64,000 nucleotides of DNA from Pleurostoma richardsiae (Eukaryota > Ascomycota > Sordariomycetes > Calosphaeriales > Pleurostomataceae): positions 744,001-808,000 of the forward strand of contig JANBVO010000006.1 in NCBI GenBank assembly GCA_030052745.1. The letters are read 5' to 3'. The notes beneath the pieces are model-generated. The model had not been told where the DNA came from and did not search any database. It worked only from the letters and a program-made list of their open reading frames with translations. How positions within the stretch are numbered: the first letter of the stretch is position 1; each line of letters begins with the position of its first letter. A program made the translations under genes and the position numbers. This document shows, piece after piece, positions 37,875 to 49,132 of this stretch.

Positions 37875-39825
37875 ATGGAGTCTGTTCTTGCTCAATCTAA
37901 AGACATCCCGCTTTGGGGCTGGACCATCATTGGAGTCGTGGCGTACTTCACTGGACTTGTGATGTACCGCTTGTACTTCCATCCCCTTGCCAAGTTCCCA
38001 GGTCCCAAATTAGCTGCTGCTTCTTTCTTATATGGTATTTCTCAAGCGTCACCGATTCTGGAGCGGGGCTGATCTCAACACTACCTAGAGTTCTATTATG
38101 ACGCGATTCTCCCTGGCAGATATACATGGCATCTGAAAGATCTCCACGCCAAGTATGGTAAGATCGCAATGCCCCAAGACTCCCCTGAACCGTTACGCCC
38201 AGGAATTGACTTGACTCGTTGTGAAGGGCCAATAATCAGGTCCAATCCAAATGAGATCCACATCAACGATCCTGACTTCTTCGATGATGTATACCCAAGT
38301 GGTGCGAAGCGGCGTATAGACAAGCCATACGCCAAGATGTTCGGAATCTCCACCGACATCTTCTCAGCCGTTTCACACGAGAAGCACAAGGCATATCGGA
38401 ATGTGGTTAATCCGTACTTCAGCCGACGGGCAGTCTTGAATATCGAACGCTCGATACAAGTCATTATCGAAGAGCTGTGCACCAGGTTCGAGGCGGCTGC
38501 CCACACAGGCGAATTAATCAGTGTTGGGTACGCCTATGCAGCTCTGACCTCGGACGTGATCAACGAATACTGCTTCGCCAAAACACACCATGCCGTCTTG
38601 ATGCCCGACTTCAACAAAGCAACGTATGAGTCCTTTCTGGGGTTCACTAAACTTGGAAACATTGTACGTGTCAGGGAGCTCCATATTATTAGCAATCAGA
38701 GACACTGACCAGACCGAGACCAAAACAATGCCGTCGCTATTGATCCTGCTGCGCATGACCCCGGTGAGCATCTTAGGAGAAACTCAGGACCGGGTTTTCA
38801 AGGCTAACCAAAGTAGCAATGGCTACTTGGGAAGTTATCGCCTCATTTTGGGCAGGGTTTTCGAGTCCAAGCGGTGCGTAGCTCCCACGGCGATCGTTTC
38901 CCTGGGGAGGCTCGGTTATGCAGGATGAGAAGGGGCTGACGCAAATTGTAGGAATATGCACAGAGGATCAAGGACATCAAGGAGGGAAAGGACTCTTCAC
39001 ACGAGAAGTCGGACCACCCTACGCTCTTTCACGCACTGATCGAGAGTCATCTCCCTGAGGCAGAGAAAACGCCCGATCATCTCAAAGACTGGGCACAGAC
39101 GTTTCTGACCGCTGGCATGTTCACTGTTGGTATGTCGTCCCGTCAATCCTCCTATTTACTACGCCTCGGAGAAAACAAAAGGCATAACTCGCCTAGGCCG
39201 GCCGGCTTCTCCTTTCAAATAGTCTCTGACAACTCTAGGGCACACACTAAAATGCGCAACTTATCATATTCTGGCAAACAAGCACGTCCGCGACAAGTTG
39301 TTGGCAGAGATCGACGCAGCGTGTCCAGACCCGAACGGCATACCATCGTTGATCGAACTTGAGAAGCTTCCATACTTAACGAATGTTCTCAATGAGTCGC
39401 TGAGAATGTCGTACGGTGTTAGCAAACGCCTTACACGTTCTCAACCGGACAATGTGCTTCGCTATGGTGAATGGGTGATCCCAGCCGGCACCCCTGTCGG
39501 AATGACGGCAATCCTCATTCACGACAATCCGGACATCTTCCCAGAGCCTTTCGAGTTTCGCCCCGAACGGTGGGATGGAGAGGCGGGCCGACGGCTTCAA
39601 AAATACCTGGTGGCTTTCAACAAGGGTTCGCGAGTTTGTATAGGCATGGGACTTGCGTGGGCGGAGTTATATAAGACTCTGGCGTCCCTCTTAAGACGTT
39701 ACGATTTGGAGCTGGTGGGCGCGATAAGAGAGAGGGACGTGGATGCTTCTCGCGACTATTTCAACGCTGAGGTCTCCGAGGACAGCCCGGGTCTGTTCGT
39801 AAAAGTCACTGGGAAGAGAGCCTAG
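37875..39825 (+). CDS. Cytochrome P450 monooxygenase
   Basis: ER-anchored haem monooxygenase. Seven exons: 37875-38034, 38089-38157, 38227-38663, 38713-38763, 38817-38873, 38952-39129 and 39239-39825, giving 512 residues. An N-terminal membrane anchor ([16 protein letters not shown]) precedes the proline hinge [11 protein letters not shown]. The ExxR motif is Glu370-Arg373 (ESLR), then FRPERW, and the haem loop [10 protein letters not shown] has Cys451. The I-helix reads AGMFTVGHT, without the common acidic residue before Thr. Sequence style is close to fungal P450s annotated as trichodiene oxygenase-like or benzoate hydroxylase-like; the substrate is not known. The two short exons (51 and 57 bp) were accepted because they keep frame and give a continuous family match ([15 protein letters not shown]). 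Confidence 0.9.
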
Positions 39826-41316
39826 AGACGGAAAGTTTTGAGACTCGGGGATGTTGTATTTCTCACGCCCTAACATTCCTTAGAATTAATCTTGATGACC
39901 CATCTTATATCTCACTCGATCGAGCTCAAATCGAGAGCCTCCCTCGGGGTTTCTCTCCTTCAATATAGATGGAAGTCATGGAGCATTCTGTCCTACTACA
40001 GCTGTGCCACTCCTAACAGAACCTAGATCTGAAGTCATCGTCGCATTGCATACTTGCTTCCGAGCTCCTTTCATAATACCCTTTCGAGCTGGAGTTGCCT
40101 CGACAACTTTCCAGATTAGCAGACCAGCCGTCTCTGCTCAGGTCTTATCTTTATACGTTACAAAACTGTGACGGCCATATCTCCAGAGATCAAAGGTTGC
40201 ATCAATCAATCAGATTCAATTCTGTGCACTGTCTGAGGCAGTACTAGTACCATAGACGATCCCAACAACAAGGAAAGTTCTCCGAACAAGGAGAAGAGCG
40301 CATTGTGTTACTAAACATCCCGATGTCTTTGTCTTATGTCCATCATCAATGTGCTTTCCAACCTACCATCGTGCAGGGGTTTCAAAACATGCCGTATCTG
40401 ATGCCGACCGTTGAGTCATCTCTGCTGTACCCAGCAGTGAAGCCCCGTCACGTTGTGCGGTGACAACAGATTGTGGATTTGAGAATGTAGAGGCGAATGA
40501 TCCTGACTGCATTCGACCCACCCGACTTGCGCATTATCGCCCTTCCAACGTTCTTCCGCGACAGGCACTCCAACGGCTAAGCCTTCGTTTTGAGCTGTGC
40601 CAGTCTCATCACATACCTAAGCAAATGGCAACAAGAGAATCTCGCCCAAACCGGGTCTAAGTAGCGGGACTGTTAGGGGTGTGACATGCCCCGCACGAGC
40701 TCGGAAGAGAAGTTGGGGTTTGGGGTAGGGTTCCGACATCCGATCCGCAGAGAGCCTAGGCGACCAGGTAATCGTGTTTCCGATTCCGACAGCGGCTCGG
40801 ATCATGTGTAAAGATGTATTATTCGGGCTGCAGTGTGTAGCCGATGTGTAGGATTGATTATGTAGAAGCCTGATCTCGGCTAGAAATCCAGCCATCGGGC
40901 GGGAGTGGTTCTCGAAATGCGGAGAAGTACCTTAGTAGTGAAGAGTCGGAACAGCCTCTTGTGCCCGTATCACCCATGAAGTTAGAAAGCCAGTCAATGA
41001 CACCGAGAAAGTGCGAATACCGGTCCATTGGGAGTTTGGCCGATACAACGTACGGCCGCCGAGTTTTCCGACTCGAAGCCCTGGAGCTAAGTGCCGTGAG
41101 TCCCATAGAGGGTTCAATTATATCTTCATTATACCCGCATGCCTTGTCATTTGGTCTTTTCGAATCTCTACAAGAAGTCAAGGTGAGGACCATTTCATTC
41201 TGCATCAGAAGAATGCATCCGTTGATAATCCCTATTCTGCCTCCAGCACCGCTCTCCCCGAACCGCACACGCGCGCGCATACACGAACAAAACAACGAAA
41301 TACAAATCAAGAGAAA
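39826..41316. promoter_or_regulatory. Upstream region of the FAD monooxygenase
   Basis: About 1.5 kb without a supported gene. TCCGATCCG lies at 40739-40747, about 570 bp upstream of the ATG, next to further TCCG strings. The last 50 bases before the ATG are rich in AC and A. Confidence 0.4.
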
Positions 41317-42662
41317 ATGGAGTCCAAGGTGCTCGTTATAGGAGCTGGGCCCGTAGGTCTCATGGTCGCCCTTAGACTGGCCCAAGCCGGAATAAAAGTC
41401 GACGTCATTGAAAAGGAGGCCTCGCTGAGTGAAGAGCCTCGCGCGGTTGCGTACTATGCCGGTGCGCTGACGTCACTTCAGAGGGCTGGATTGATCGAGG
41501 ATATGCTCAAGGAAGGATTCGAGACCACAGGCCTCTGCTGGAGAAAGCCGCTTGTCGATGATGGCAAGGGGGGGAAGAAGTTCGGGGGCATCATCGCCCG
41601 CCTTCCCGTCCCCAGTGAGACCAACGAGGCTCACGGCATCGTCGGCACCTTGAACCTACCACAGTCAAAGTTGCTCAAGTTGTTGTTCCGAAAGGTCAAC
41701 GAGACAGGCTTTGTCTCGATCCATTTCAACACTGCTCTGACCAGTATTGAGCAGCACGCCGACCACGTGGTAGCCACAGTCGTCAAGTCCGATACCAACA
41801 CGACCATCCCTATCAAAGCTTCTTTTCTAGTAGGCGCTGATGGCGGAAGGTCGAAGACAAGGAATCTGCTCAATATTGCCTTCAAAGGCCACAGCTGGCC
41901 TGAGTATATCGTCGCTACCGAGTTTCTCTGTGATATACCTGGTACCGATCTCGAGTTCGCAACGACATTTACCGTACACCCAGTAAATTACGGCTTAATC
42001 ACTCCCCTCGAGGAGATCAAACCAGGTACAAAAACTTTGTACAGGTGTTCCATCGGGGTGAACCCTTTGGAAACGCGACCAGTCGAGGAGCTGACCTCGA
42101 AATCCTACGTCGAGCACCTGCTAAACCTCATGATTCCGGGTCCTCGGCCTCTCCAGGTAGAGATCGTGAAGTCCTCCACTTACAGAACCCATCAGCTCTG
42201 CGCTTCTACCTTCCGACGCGGCAGATGTATCTTGGCTGGGGACGCCGCTCATCTTAATCATGTGAGTAGTTTGTCTACACCTGCCAACATCTACAAGACA
42301 GAAGATCCCTTTCTAATGAATTGAAATAGCCATGGGGGGCTATGGGACTGACCACGGGCCTGATTGACGCCGAAGCTCTCGCCGATATCCTGGAAATGAT
42401 TCTTATCGCAGGGAAATCCCCAGATCTGCTCGACATTTATTCTCATACGAGGCAGAAGGCATTCCAATTCTTTGTCAATCCATTCACTACCCAGAACAAA
42501 CTACGATGCGCAAATGATCCAGAGACTGCTCATCAGGACTGGTTGTTGGGAAGACTGGCGACGGATTCTACTAAAACGAAAGCACTGCAGGATTACGGAC
42601 GACGTTATCACGAGGAATGGAGGATAGATGTGAGAGCTGCTGTACAGCAAGGGGATGCGTAA
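41317..42662 (+). CDS. FAD-dependent aromatic-type monooxygenase (PF01494-like)
   Basis: Flavoprotein of the p-hydroxybenzoate hydroxylase/UbiH class, expected to hydroxylate an aromatic ring with NAD(P)H and O2. Two exons: 41317-42261 and 42330-42662, giving 425 residues. The FAD dinucleotide fold is GAGPVG (residues 9-14) followed by VDVIEKE. The DG motif is GADGGRSKTRN, and the second FAD motif is GRCILAGDAAHLNHPWGAMGL, split by the intron just after HLNH. Length and motif order are normal. In the same orientation as the P450 and dioxygenase, it could supply the dihydroxylated ring that the dioxygenase opens; this order is inferred. Confidence 0.88.
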
Positions 42663-43861
42663 CATACCACGGATCCCGCGCAGCAAAGGTCTAGACGGGA
42701 GACGGGCTCTTCATTTCTAGGAAACGTTGATTGAACGAAGGATCATCTGTCTACCGAGACAGGAGCCATGGGTTTACTTGGGTCCCGATTAGTTATTACC
42801 TAGGTAGCTTCTAGGTCTTGAAGATACTTCGAGATTAGGCTTAGCGCTGGCTATTGCCTGAAATTGAGTTGATGATTGTCGACATTGCAACGACTCTGGC
42901 CTCATACGGGTGATCGAGGGTAGCTCTAGCCTGATAGTTCCCCATGGGCAACTCTGGTCTACGGAGCTAGAGTTATCTTCGAGGCCATTGCATTCATCCC
43001 CGTTCCCCGACTGGCATGGCTCATGTGAAGAATTTAGAGGAAGCAATGCTAATGTACCGGAAGCAGGACAGATAGTAGGTAAGTACTCTTAGTTTTAGCA
43101 GCACTGTGTCAGATCTCGTGACATATCACGTGATCATGGTTTTGCTGCTCACCTGCGCTAAGCACGTAGCGATACTTGAGCTATACTTAGCTACACCCGC
43201 TTGTACAATAGACCACTTGGTTTTCCCTCCTAAATAAAATGTGCCTGAGCAGCTGTTTTTGGCCCTCGACTGTACCATCAAGTATATATAAGTCTTATTA
43301 CTGGCTTGTGCGCAAATCGCTCGTAGCAACACCTTATCTTGGTATTGGGATCCGGCACCTCGACCGGCTTGGCGTCATGAGTTCGGCGTTGACGGGCTGG
43401 ATAAGGAGCGTTTCAGATGTCGTCTGCCCAGACCAAAGGTGCACAGGTCGATGCTCCGACACTGGCAGACGCTCTCGAGGCTCAGCTAATCGGGAAGGAG
43501 GCCCTCGGACCATCGGCTGCCTCCCAACGATGCTTCGAAAGTCGCCTTCAAGGCGCACAACTTCTTCTTCACATCGAGTACAGCTACTTTAGCTGCATCG
43601 TGATATGTATGAACGAGTACATGTCCAACTCTGTCCCACCCTCGCGAGTACAGACTTTGGATATCTTGCATCTCGCTGCTTGAATCTTTGTGCTGCCTAT
43701 TCACCCCCCATCCACCTTCGTCCTCCGCACCGAGCCGCCTCCTCCAGAATCCCGGCAACTGTCGAACGATCCCTCATAAAGGGTGGAGCTTCCCCGGATC
43801 TTCAACCCCCGGGTCAAGTTTAATCATATCCACCTGAACTCAATTGAATTAGCAGCCGACC
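42663..43861. other. Space between the FAD monooxygenase and the AA12 gene
   Basis: A perfect TACCTAGGTA palindrome lies at 42797-42806. A short frame from an ATG at 43414 (MSSAQTKGAQVDAP) runs about 90 codons and matches nothing I know. No TCCGATCCG motif is seen, so the AA12 gene may not belong to the same regulon. Confidence 0.4.
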
Positions 43862-45577
43862 ATGGTTCGCTTCGTCTCCCAAGCCGCATCTGTGGCTTGG
43901 ATGTATGCTGTCGGCTACTTTGCACAGACCACCACATCGTCCACCTCCACCCGCAGCGCAGCCTCAAGCTGCCCGACGGTCCTGGACCCCAGATACGGCA
44001 GACCTGTTGTTGGTTCAGGATGGACCGCTCAGGTCATTGCGAACGGCCTGACGAGGCCCAGGGGCATCATGTTCGATCAAGCTGGCGCCTTGCTCATCGT
44101 CAATCAGGCCAGCGGCATCGTCTACATGACATTCAATGATTACGGGGGTACCTGCCTGACTGTGAACTCGTCCAAAACTCTCATTGACAATGATGATGTG
44201 AGTTTCACGAATGGCGGGACTCTGCCACGAAGTCCCTGTCTCTGATGTAAGTGTCGTTGACATCATTGTCCAGTTGAACCACTCTCTCGAGATGTCTAGC
44301 GACGGCAGGACACTCTATGCCTCGACATCCGACTCCGTCTATGCATGGCAGTATGACGCAGCTGGGGGAACTGTCAACGGTGAGAACGTCACGCTCATCA
44401 CGAACATGAGCAACACAGATCACGTCTCGCGGACCCTGTTACTGTCCCGCAAGGCCAATGACACGCTGCTTGTCTCGCGCGGGAGCTCCGAGAACATGGA
44501 CTTCGAGGCCCAGCAGATATCCTCTGGGCACTCGCAGATCAAAGCTTTCAACCTGAGCAGCGTGCCGGCCGATCGCCCCTATGATTACCCGTCAGAGGGC
44601 TTACTCCTGGGCTGGGGCCTCAGGAACTCCGTCGGCGTCGCCGAGCACCCCGTCACCGGCGGTATCTACAGCGTGGAGAACTCGGCAGACCAGATCCAGC
44701 GAGATGGGACAGATATCCATGAGGACGACCCGGGGGAGGAGATGAACTTTCACGGCTTTCTCAACGGCTCGACCGATTACCATGGTGCCAACTACGGCTA
44801 CCCAGACTGCTTTGCCCTGTGGGGGACGGATATCCCCAGCGTGGGGAGCCTCCAAGTCGGGGACCAGTTCGCTCTTAATCCAGATACGACCCTTAATGAT
44901 ACCACATGTGCGGAGAGCTACATCGCTCCGAGACTGACGTTCCAGGTAAGTACTCGTTGAAACGACATATCTACCTTATACGCCGAAAGGTTCGCTGACG
45001 ATCCGAAGGCCCACACTGCACCCCTGGATATAAAGTTTACCCCTGACGGAGGGACCGCCTACGTATCATTCCACGGAAGCTGTAAGAATGAAGAACCACT
45101 CTCCAAAGTGCCGTTCCTCTGTCTCTGAGACTGACCCACCTCACAGGGAACCGCGACGACCCCGTGGGCTACTCCCTCGCCTCAGTCTCCTTCGCCGACG
45201 GCGAACCCGTCGACCCGCCGACCAGCACGACCGCCGCGGTCGAGATCCTCAGCAACGGCGACCTGACGGAGTGCCCTGGGAGCTGCTTCCGGCCCGTCGG
45301 CATCGCGCTCGACGGCCAGGGCCGCGTCTTCATGAGCTCCGACGCGACGGGCGAGATCTACGTGCTGCAGCGGGGGGAGATGACGGCCACGGGCGGCGGG
45401 GACGGCAGCAGCAGCAGCAGCGCGTCCGGGACGCTGGTCACGTCTTCGACGCCCACGACGTCGCCCAATGTTGCGCCGCGGTCGACTAGGAGCCGGATCG
45501 GTGCGGCGGCTTTGGTGTGGACGTTCCTCGCTGTTGCATTGTCGATCGTAGGGGGTGCATTCTTGGTTGCTGCTTAG
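43862..45577 (+). CDS. GPI-anchored PQQ-type sugar dehydrogenase, AA12 / L-sorbosone dehydrogenase-like
   Basis: Beta-propeller of the soluble quinoprotein family (CAZy AA12, pyranose dehydrogenase-like), probably oxidising sugars outside the cell. Four exons: 43862-44197, 44274-44945, 45009-45081 and 45147-45577, giving 503 residues. The N-terminus is hydrophobic and looks like a signal peptide. Family blocks are GLTRPRGIMFDQAG, LNHSLEMSSDGRTLYAS, DHVSRTLLLSRK, LGWGLRNSVGVAEHPVTGG, GEEMNFHGFLNG, GANYGYPDCFA, HTAPLDIKFTPDGGTAYVSF, HGSWNRDDPVGY and CFRPVGIALDGQGRVFMSS. A Ser/Thr-rich linker and a final hydrophobic segment point to a GPI anchor. Confidence 0.88.
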
Positions 45578-45950
45578 CTGTTGGTAAGAGAAAAGGATGC
45601 GAGTCGAGCAGGTTAACAGGTGCTTCCTGCTGGTTGACGCTCTGTGATATATGACAGCATGGACATTCTTTGTATGCTCAGGAGGCGTTTATTGAGGTAG
45701 CTTTATGACCCGGCCGACACACGGCCGCCTAGTAGCAGAATGACACTCCCTCACCGGTCATCCGATAGGCATATCGGCGAGAACCGTCGTATGTTTACTT
45801 AGTCCTGGCCTGCGGTCCAGACTTGCCAGCAACGGAAAGCGGCCCGGGCCACTCTTTTTTTGTGCATTTCCCCGCCATCGCCGCCAACGCCACGCAGACA
45901 TACATACACAACGTACATAGCATTCACCAAACCTGTCGTACCGGCCAAAC
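45578..45950. other. Convergent 3' space between the AA12 gene and sec13
   Basis: 373 bases between two gene ends, expected to hold both 3' UTRs. No gene seen. Confidence 0.5.
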
Positions 45951-47144
45951 TCACTCCTCCATCGACTTGACGCACTCCCACTCGCCCCGCAGGTTCTCCT
46001 TCCACAGCGTGACCTTGTTGTCCCCCCCGCTGACGGCCAGCACGTTGCCGCTCAGCGACCAGCTCACGCGCCAGACGGGCGCGTCGAAGGTGAGCACCTT
46101 TGAGTTCCACTGGCCAGGGCTGGCCGGGTCGCTCGTCCAGATGCGCACCGTCTTGTCCTGCGACGCGCTGGCGATGTAGCTCTTCTGTAGCACCGTCGGG
46201 CTCCAGGCGACGTCGCGCACCCAGTCGGCATGGCCCGCCAGGGGCTCACGCTCCTGCGCGTAGCCGTTGGTGGCCGGGTCGAACGCCCACAGCTTGAGCA
46301 GGTTGTCGCAGCCGCCGGTCACGAAGCGGCGGTTGCCTGCGGCGCCGGGGCCGGGGTTGCTGGAGACGATGGAGCCCGGGGTGGTGGCGGGGGCCCAGGA
46401 GACGGAGTTGACGCCGAGCCCGTGGGCGGGGAAGGTGGTGTGCTCGAAGCTGTTGTCCTTGAACTCGAGGACCGAGACGTTGCCGTCGGAGGAGGCGCAG
46501 GCGAGTAGGCAGCCTGCCTCGTGGGGCGACCAGGACACCATGTTCACCGAGGCCTTGTGCAGCGCGAAGTCGAAGATCCGCTGCCACGCACCGGACTGCT
46601 CGCGCCAGATGAAGACCTTACCGTCGAAGCCGGCAGAGGCGAGGATGTTGCCGTACTTGGGATGCGCCCAGGAGACGCTCCATACTGCGCCCTCGTGTCT
46701 GGAAGTTGCCATCCTAGTCAGCCCGTTTTCCCGCTTCCGTATCGGGCTGTAAGGGGGCTAGCGACGGTAGGCTAGCAGGTATGTATATCTCACCCCTTTA
46801 GTGTCTCTATTAACCGCTGCGTCTCGCCCTCTATCTCGAAGATCTTGATCGTCCGGTCGGAGGAGCACGTGGCTAACCGGCGGCCGTAGTAGTCGAGGAC
46901 GGCATCGTGCTGTGATGGGAGCGGGTAAGCGTCATACTCAAAGATAGAGCATCACAACGGTGTAGACTGTATAGGAGCGAAGCGGCAGAATACCGAATTC
47001 TGCAGGGAGACGTACGATCATGTCATCATGGCCCGCGTTGGAGATGACTTGCGCCGCCTGTAGTTGAGGCCCACGTTAGTACGGATACGCAGCTCCCATA
47101 TGAGAAGGAGAGTGGTTCCCAACGGAGTAGTAGACACTTACCAT
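45951..47144 (-). CDS. sec13: COPII coat and nuclear-pore WD40 protein Sec13
   Basis: Six-bladed beta-propeller that pairs with Sec31 in the COPII outer coat and with Nup84-complex proteins at the nuclear pore. Four coding exons: 47144-47142, 47057-47016, 46909-46794 and 46698-45951, giving 302 residues (yeast has 297). The first coding exon is only the ATG; the joined start reads [20 protein letters not shown], followed by [36 protein letters not shown] and further WD repeats, among them [12 protein letters not shown] and SQDKTVRIW. All joins are in phase with good donors. It is head to head with pex20. Confidence 0.95.
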
Positions 47145-47918
47145 GGTGGCAATAAGGGAGCGTGAATCAATTGAGCGTGGAGAAGAGCCGTTAAGCTGGC
47201 TGTCCGCAAGGGAACTGGGTATCACAAATGAGGAAAGGAGATATGGGGGTGAGTGCGAGTTACTGCCAAGTGTTGTTGGCTGAAATGCCACCACATGCAG
47301 CTTCCAGGGTGGCTCTCTTCCTGGTGGGGCGCGTACCGGAGCTCTGGCCCGGAAGTTGGAAGCTCCGATGCCGAAGTACCTTGGGGCAGGGACCGTACTG
47401 TACCTTACATAATACCGCCTTCTGGCCACCGCAGCAGCGGGAGAGTCACGGCGCACGTGCCGCCACCGGTACCGCCGCCAGCCCCACGGGGCAGCGCGTC
47501 ACTTCACAAGCTTGCGGCTCACAAGACGGCAACTCTCACTCACCACCGCATTCACTGAACAGCTCGCCTTGAGTGCCGCACACGCCGGTTGCGCAATGGA
47601 GGCAGACTGCTTTGTTTATATTGGTACCTCATCGGGGCTTATTTTCTTTCTCTCTTTCCACTGTCACCGACCTTAAATCACTGCGGTTCCGACCTTTCCA
47701 TCCACCCCGCCATCCCGCCCCAAGCCGTCAACCTCGGCACCACCGATCTCATCGCATTTTGCCTCCCGCGATTATTCTACAGCAGAGGAATACAATCGCG
47801 CTCGAATTTTGTACATCCGAGGAGACGCGATCTCTGTGTCTGATCAACTTCGAAGCGCACTGTACGTCGTGCGCGATCTTCCGACGGAATCATATCGACA
47901 CGGACACAGCTTGTCAAG
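47145..47918. promoter_or_regulatory. Bidirectional upstream region of sec13 and pex20
   Basis: 774 bases between divergent starts. Pyrimidine-rich tracts such as CTTTCTCTCTTTCC near 47645 lie on the pex20 side. No gene is supported. Confidence 0.45.
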
Positions 47919-49132
47919 ATGGCGGATAGCTGTGGACCCTCGAACGCCGGCAAAGGCTTGCTACAGCACTTCGACCGCAACCGCTCCCTTCAGCAAGACC
48001 GCGTCGTCAACGCTGCTCCCCCTGCAGCCAATACTGTAAGTACTTCTACATTTTCTGGTATTTGAACTTGATCTGACGAGAATACAAAAAGCAGTCATTC
48101 CGCTCTACTCAAAACGCCCCTGGCGCAGATGCCGCTTTCCATTCTTTCCAATCTGGCGGTGCCGTCCCCGCACTGCCGGGACCGGGCGGACTGTTGGGCG
48201 GAGTGCCGGTCCGCTCCCCCCAGAATCGCGATCACCCCGTGAACTATGCTCCGCGCCAAACTCCCGACGCCTATCGGCTCCGCGACGCGGATCACCAGGT
48301 CCCAGCCTGGGTCCAGGACTTCCAGCGCATGCAGATGGGAAGCAACGGACCGGCTACTCCAGCCAACGGAGTGCAGGCCGGCTTCCGACCTGCTGCACAA
48401 GGAACGGCTGCGTCTCTCCAGAACCCGTATTACGTCTTGGCCGAGAGTACTATGATGGTCGGTGCCAAGTATTTAACGGCTCCCCGGTTCTCGGCTCCTG
48501 CCATGGGTCCGCGGCTCTCTTCTCCTGATCAATCTGCTGCTGGCACATCTCAGGATGCTGGCCCTGCCTACGCGAACTATCCGACATCTCTCCTCGCCAA
48601 CACCACGGAGGAAGCTCTCGACGCCGCCTTTGCAGCTTATGACGACGACTTCCAGGCTGAGATGAACGACTGGGTGGGGCAGCACAACCCGCAGCTGGGG
48701 GATCATGGGCAGGCGCAGGCTGGCAAGGTCTCTCCCGAGGAGGTCGAGGCGCACAAGCGAGCCCTCGCCGCCGAGCAGGAACAACTCGAGAATGCCCGCG
48801 TGAACGAGGTTATCGCCTCGGTCCTCGACAATCAACCCCGCGAGGCCGCGGCCGACAAGAAGGAGGGAGAGGACTTCCGCCGGGCGGCCATGGACATACT
48901 GGCGACCGTCAGTACCAACGACTCGGAGAAGTTCAAGAACTCGTCCTTCGTCGACCTCATGCGCCGCATCAGCAACCGCGAGATTGTCCTCGACGGCGAG
49001 AATCTTGTCGACGCTGCCACGGGCGAGACTATCGGCGGCGGCGGCGACGCTTCCCCTACGGCCGGGGAGGCTGCTAAGGACGGCAATGAAGCCGAGGGTA
49101 GTGGAAAGGGCAAGGAGCGGGCTGAGAATTGA
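47919..49132 (+). CDS. pex20: Peroxin 20, PTS2 co-receptor for peroxisomal import
   Basis: Works with Pex7 to carry PTS2 proteins to the peroxisome in filamentous fungi. Two exons: 47919-48035 and 48095-49132, giving 384 residues. The N-terminus MADSCGPSNAGKGLLQHF carries the conserved cysteine used for receptor recycling, followed by DRNRSLQQDR. A WxxxF motif (WVQDF) sits in the first half, with a second Trp-containing region (EMNDWVGQH) later. The C-terminal DFRRAAMDILATVSTN and SSFVDLMRRISNREIVLDG form the Pex7-binding part. The acceptor is a NAGNAG pair at 48089-48094, so isoforms with or without one Gln are possible. Confidence 0.9.

Noticed and set aside
43414-43683. Short plus-strand frame upstream of the AA12 gene
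   Set aside because: It begins plausibly but matches no family and has no splice continuation that I could support.
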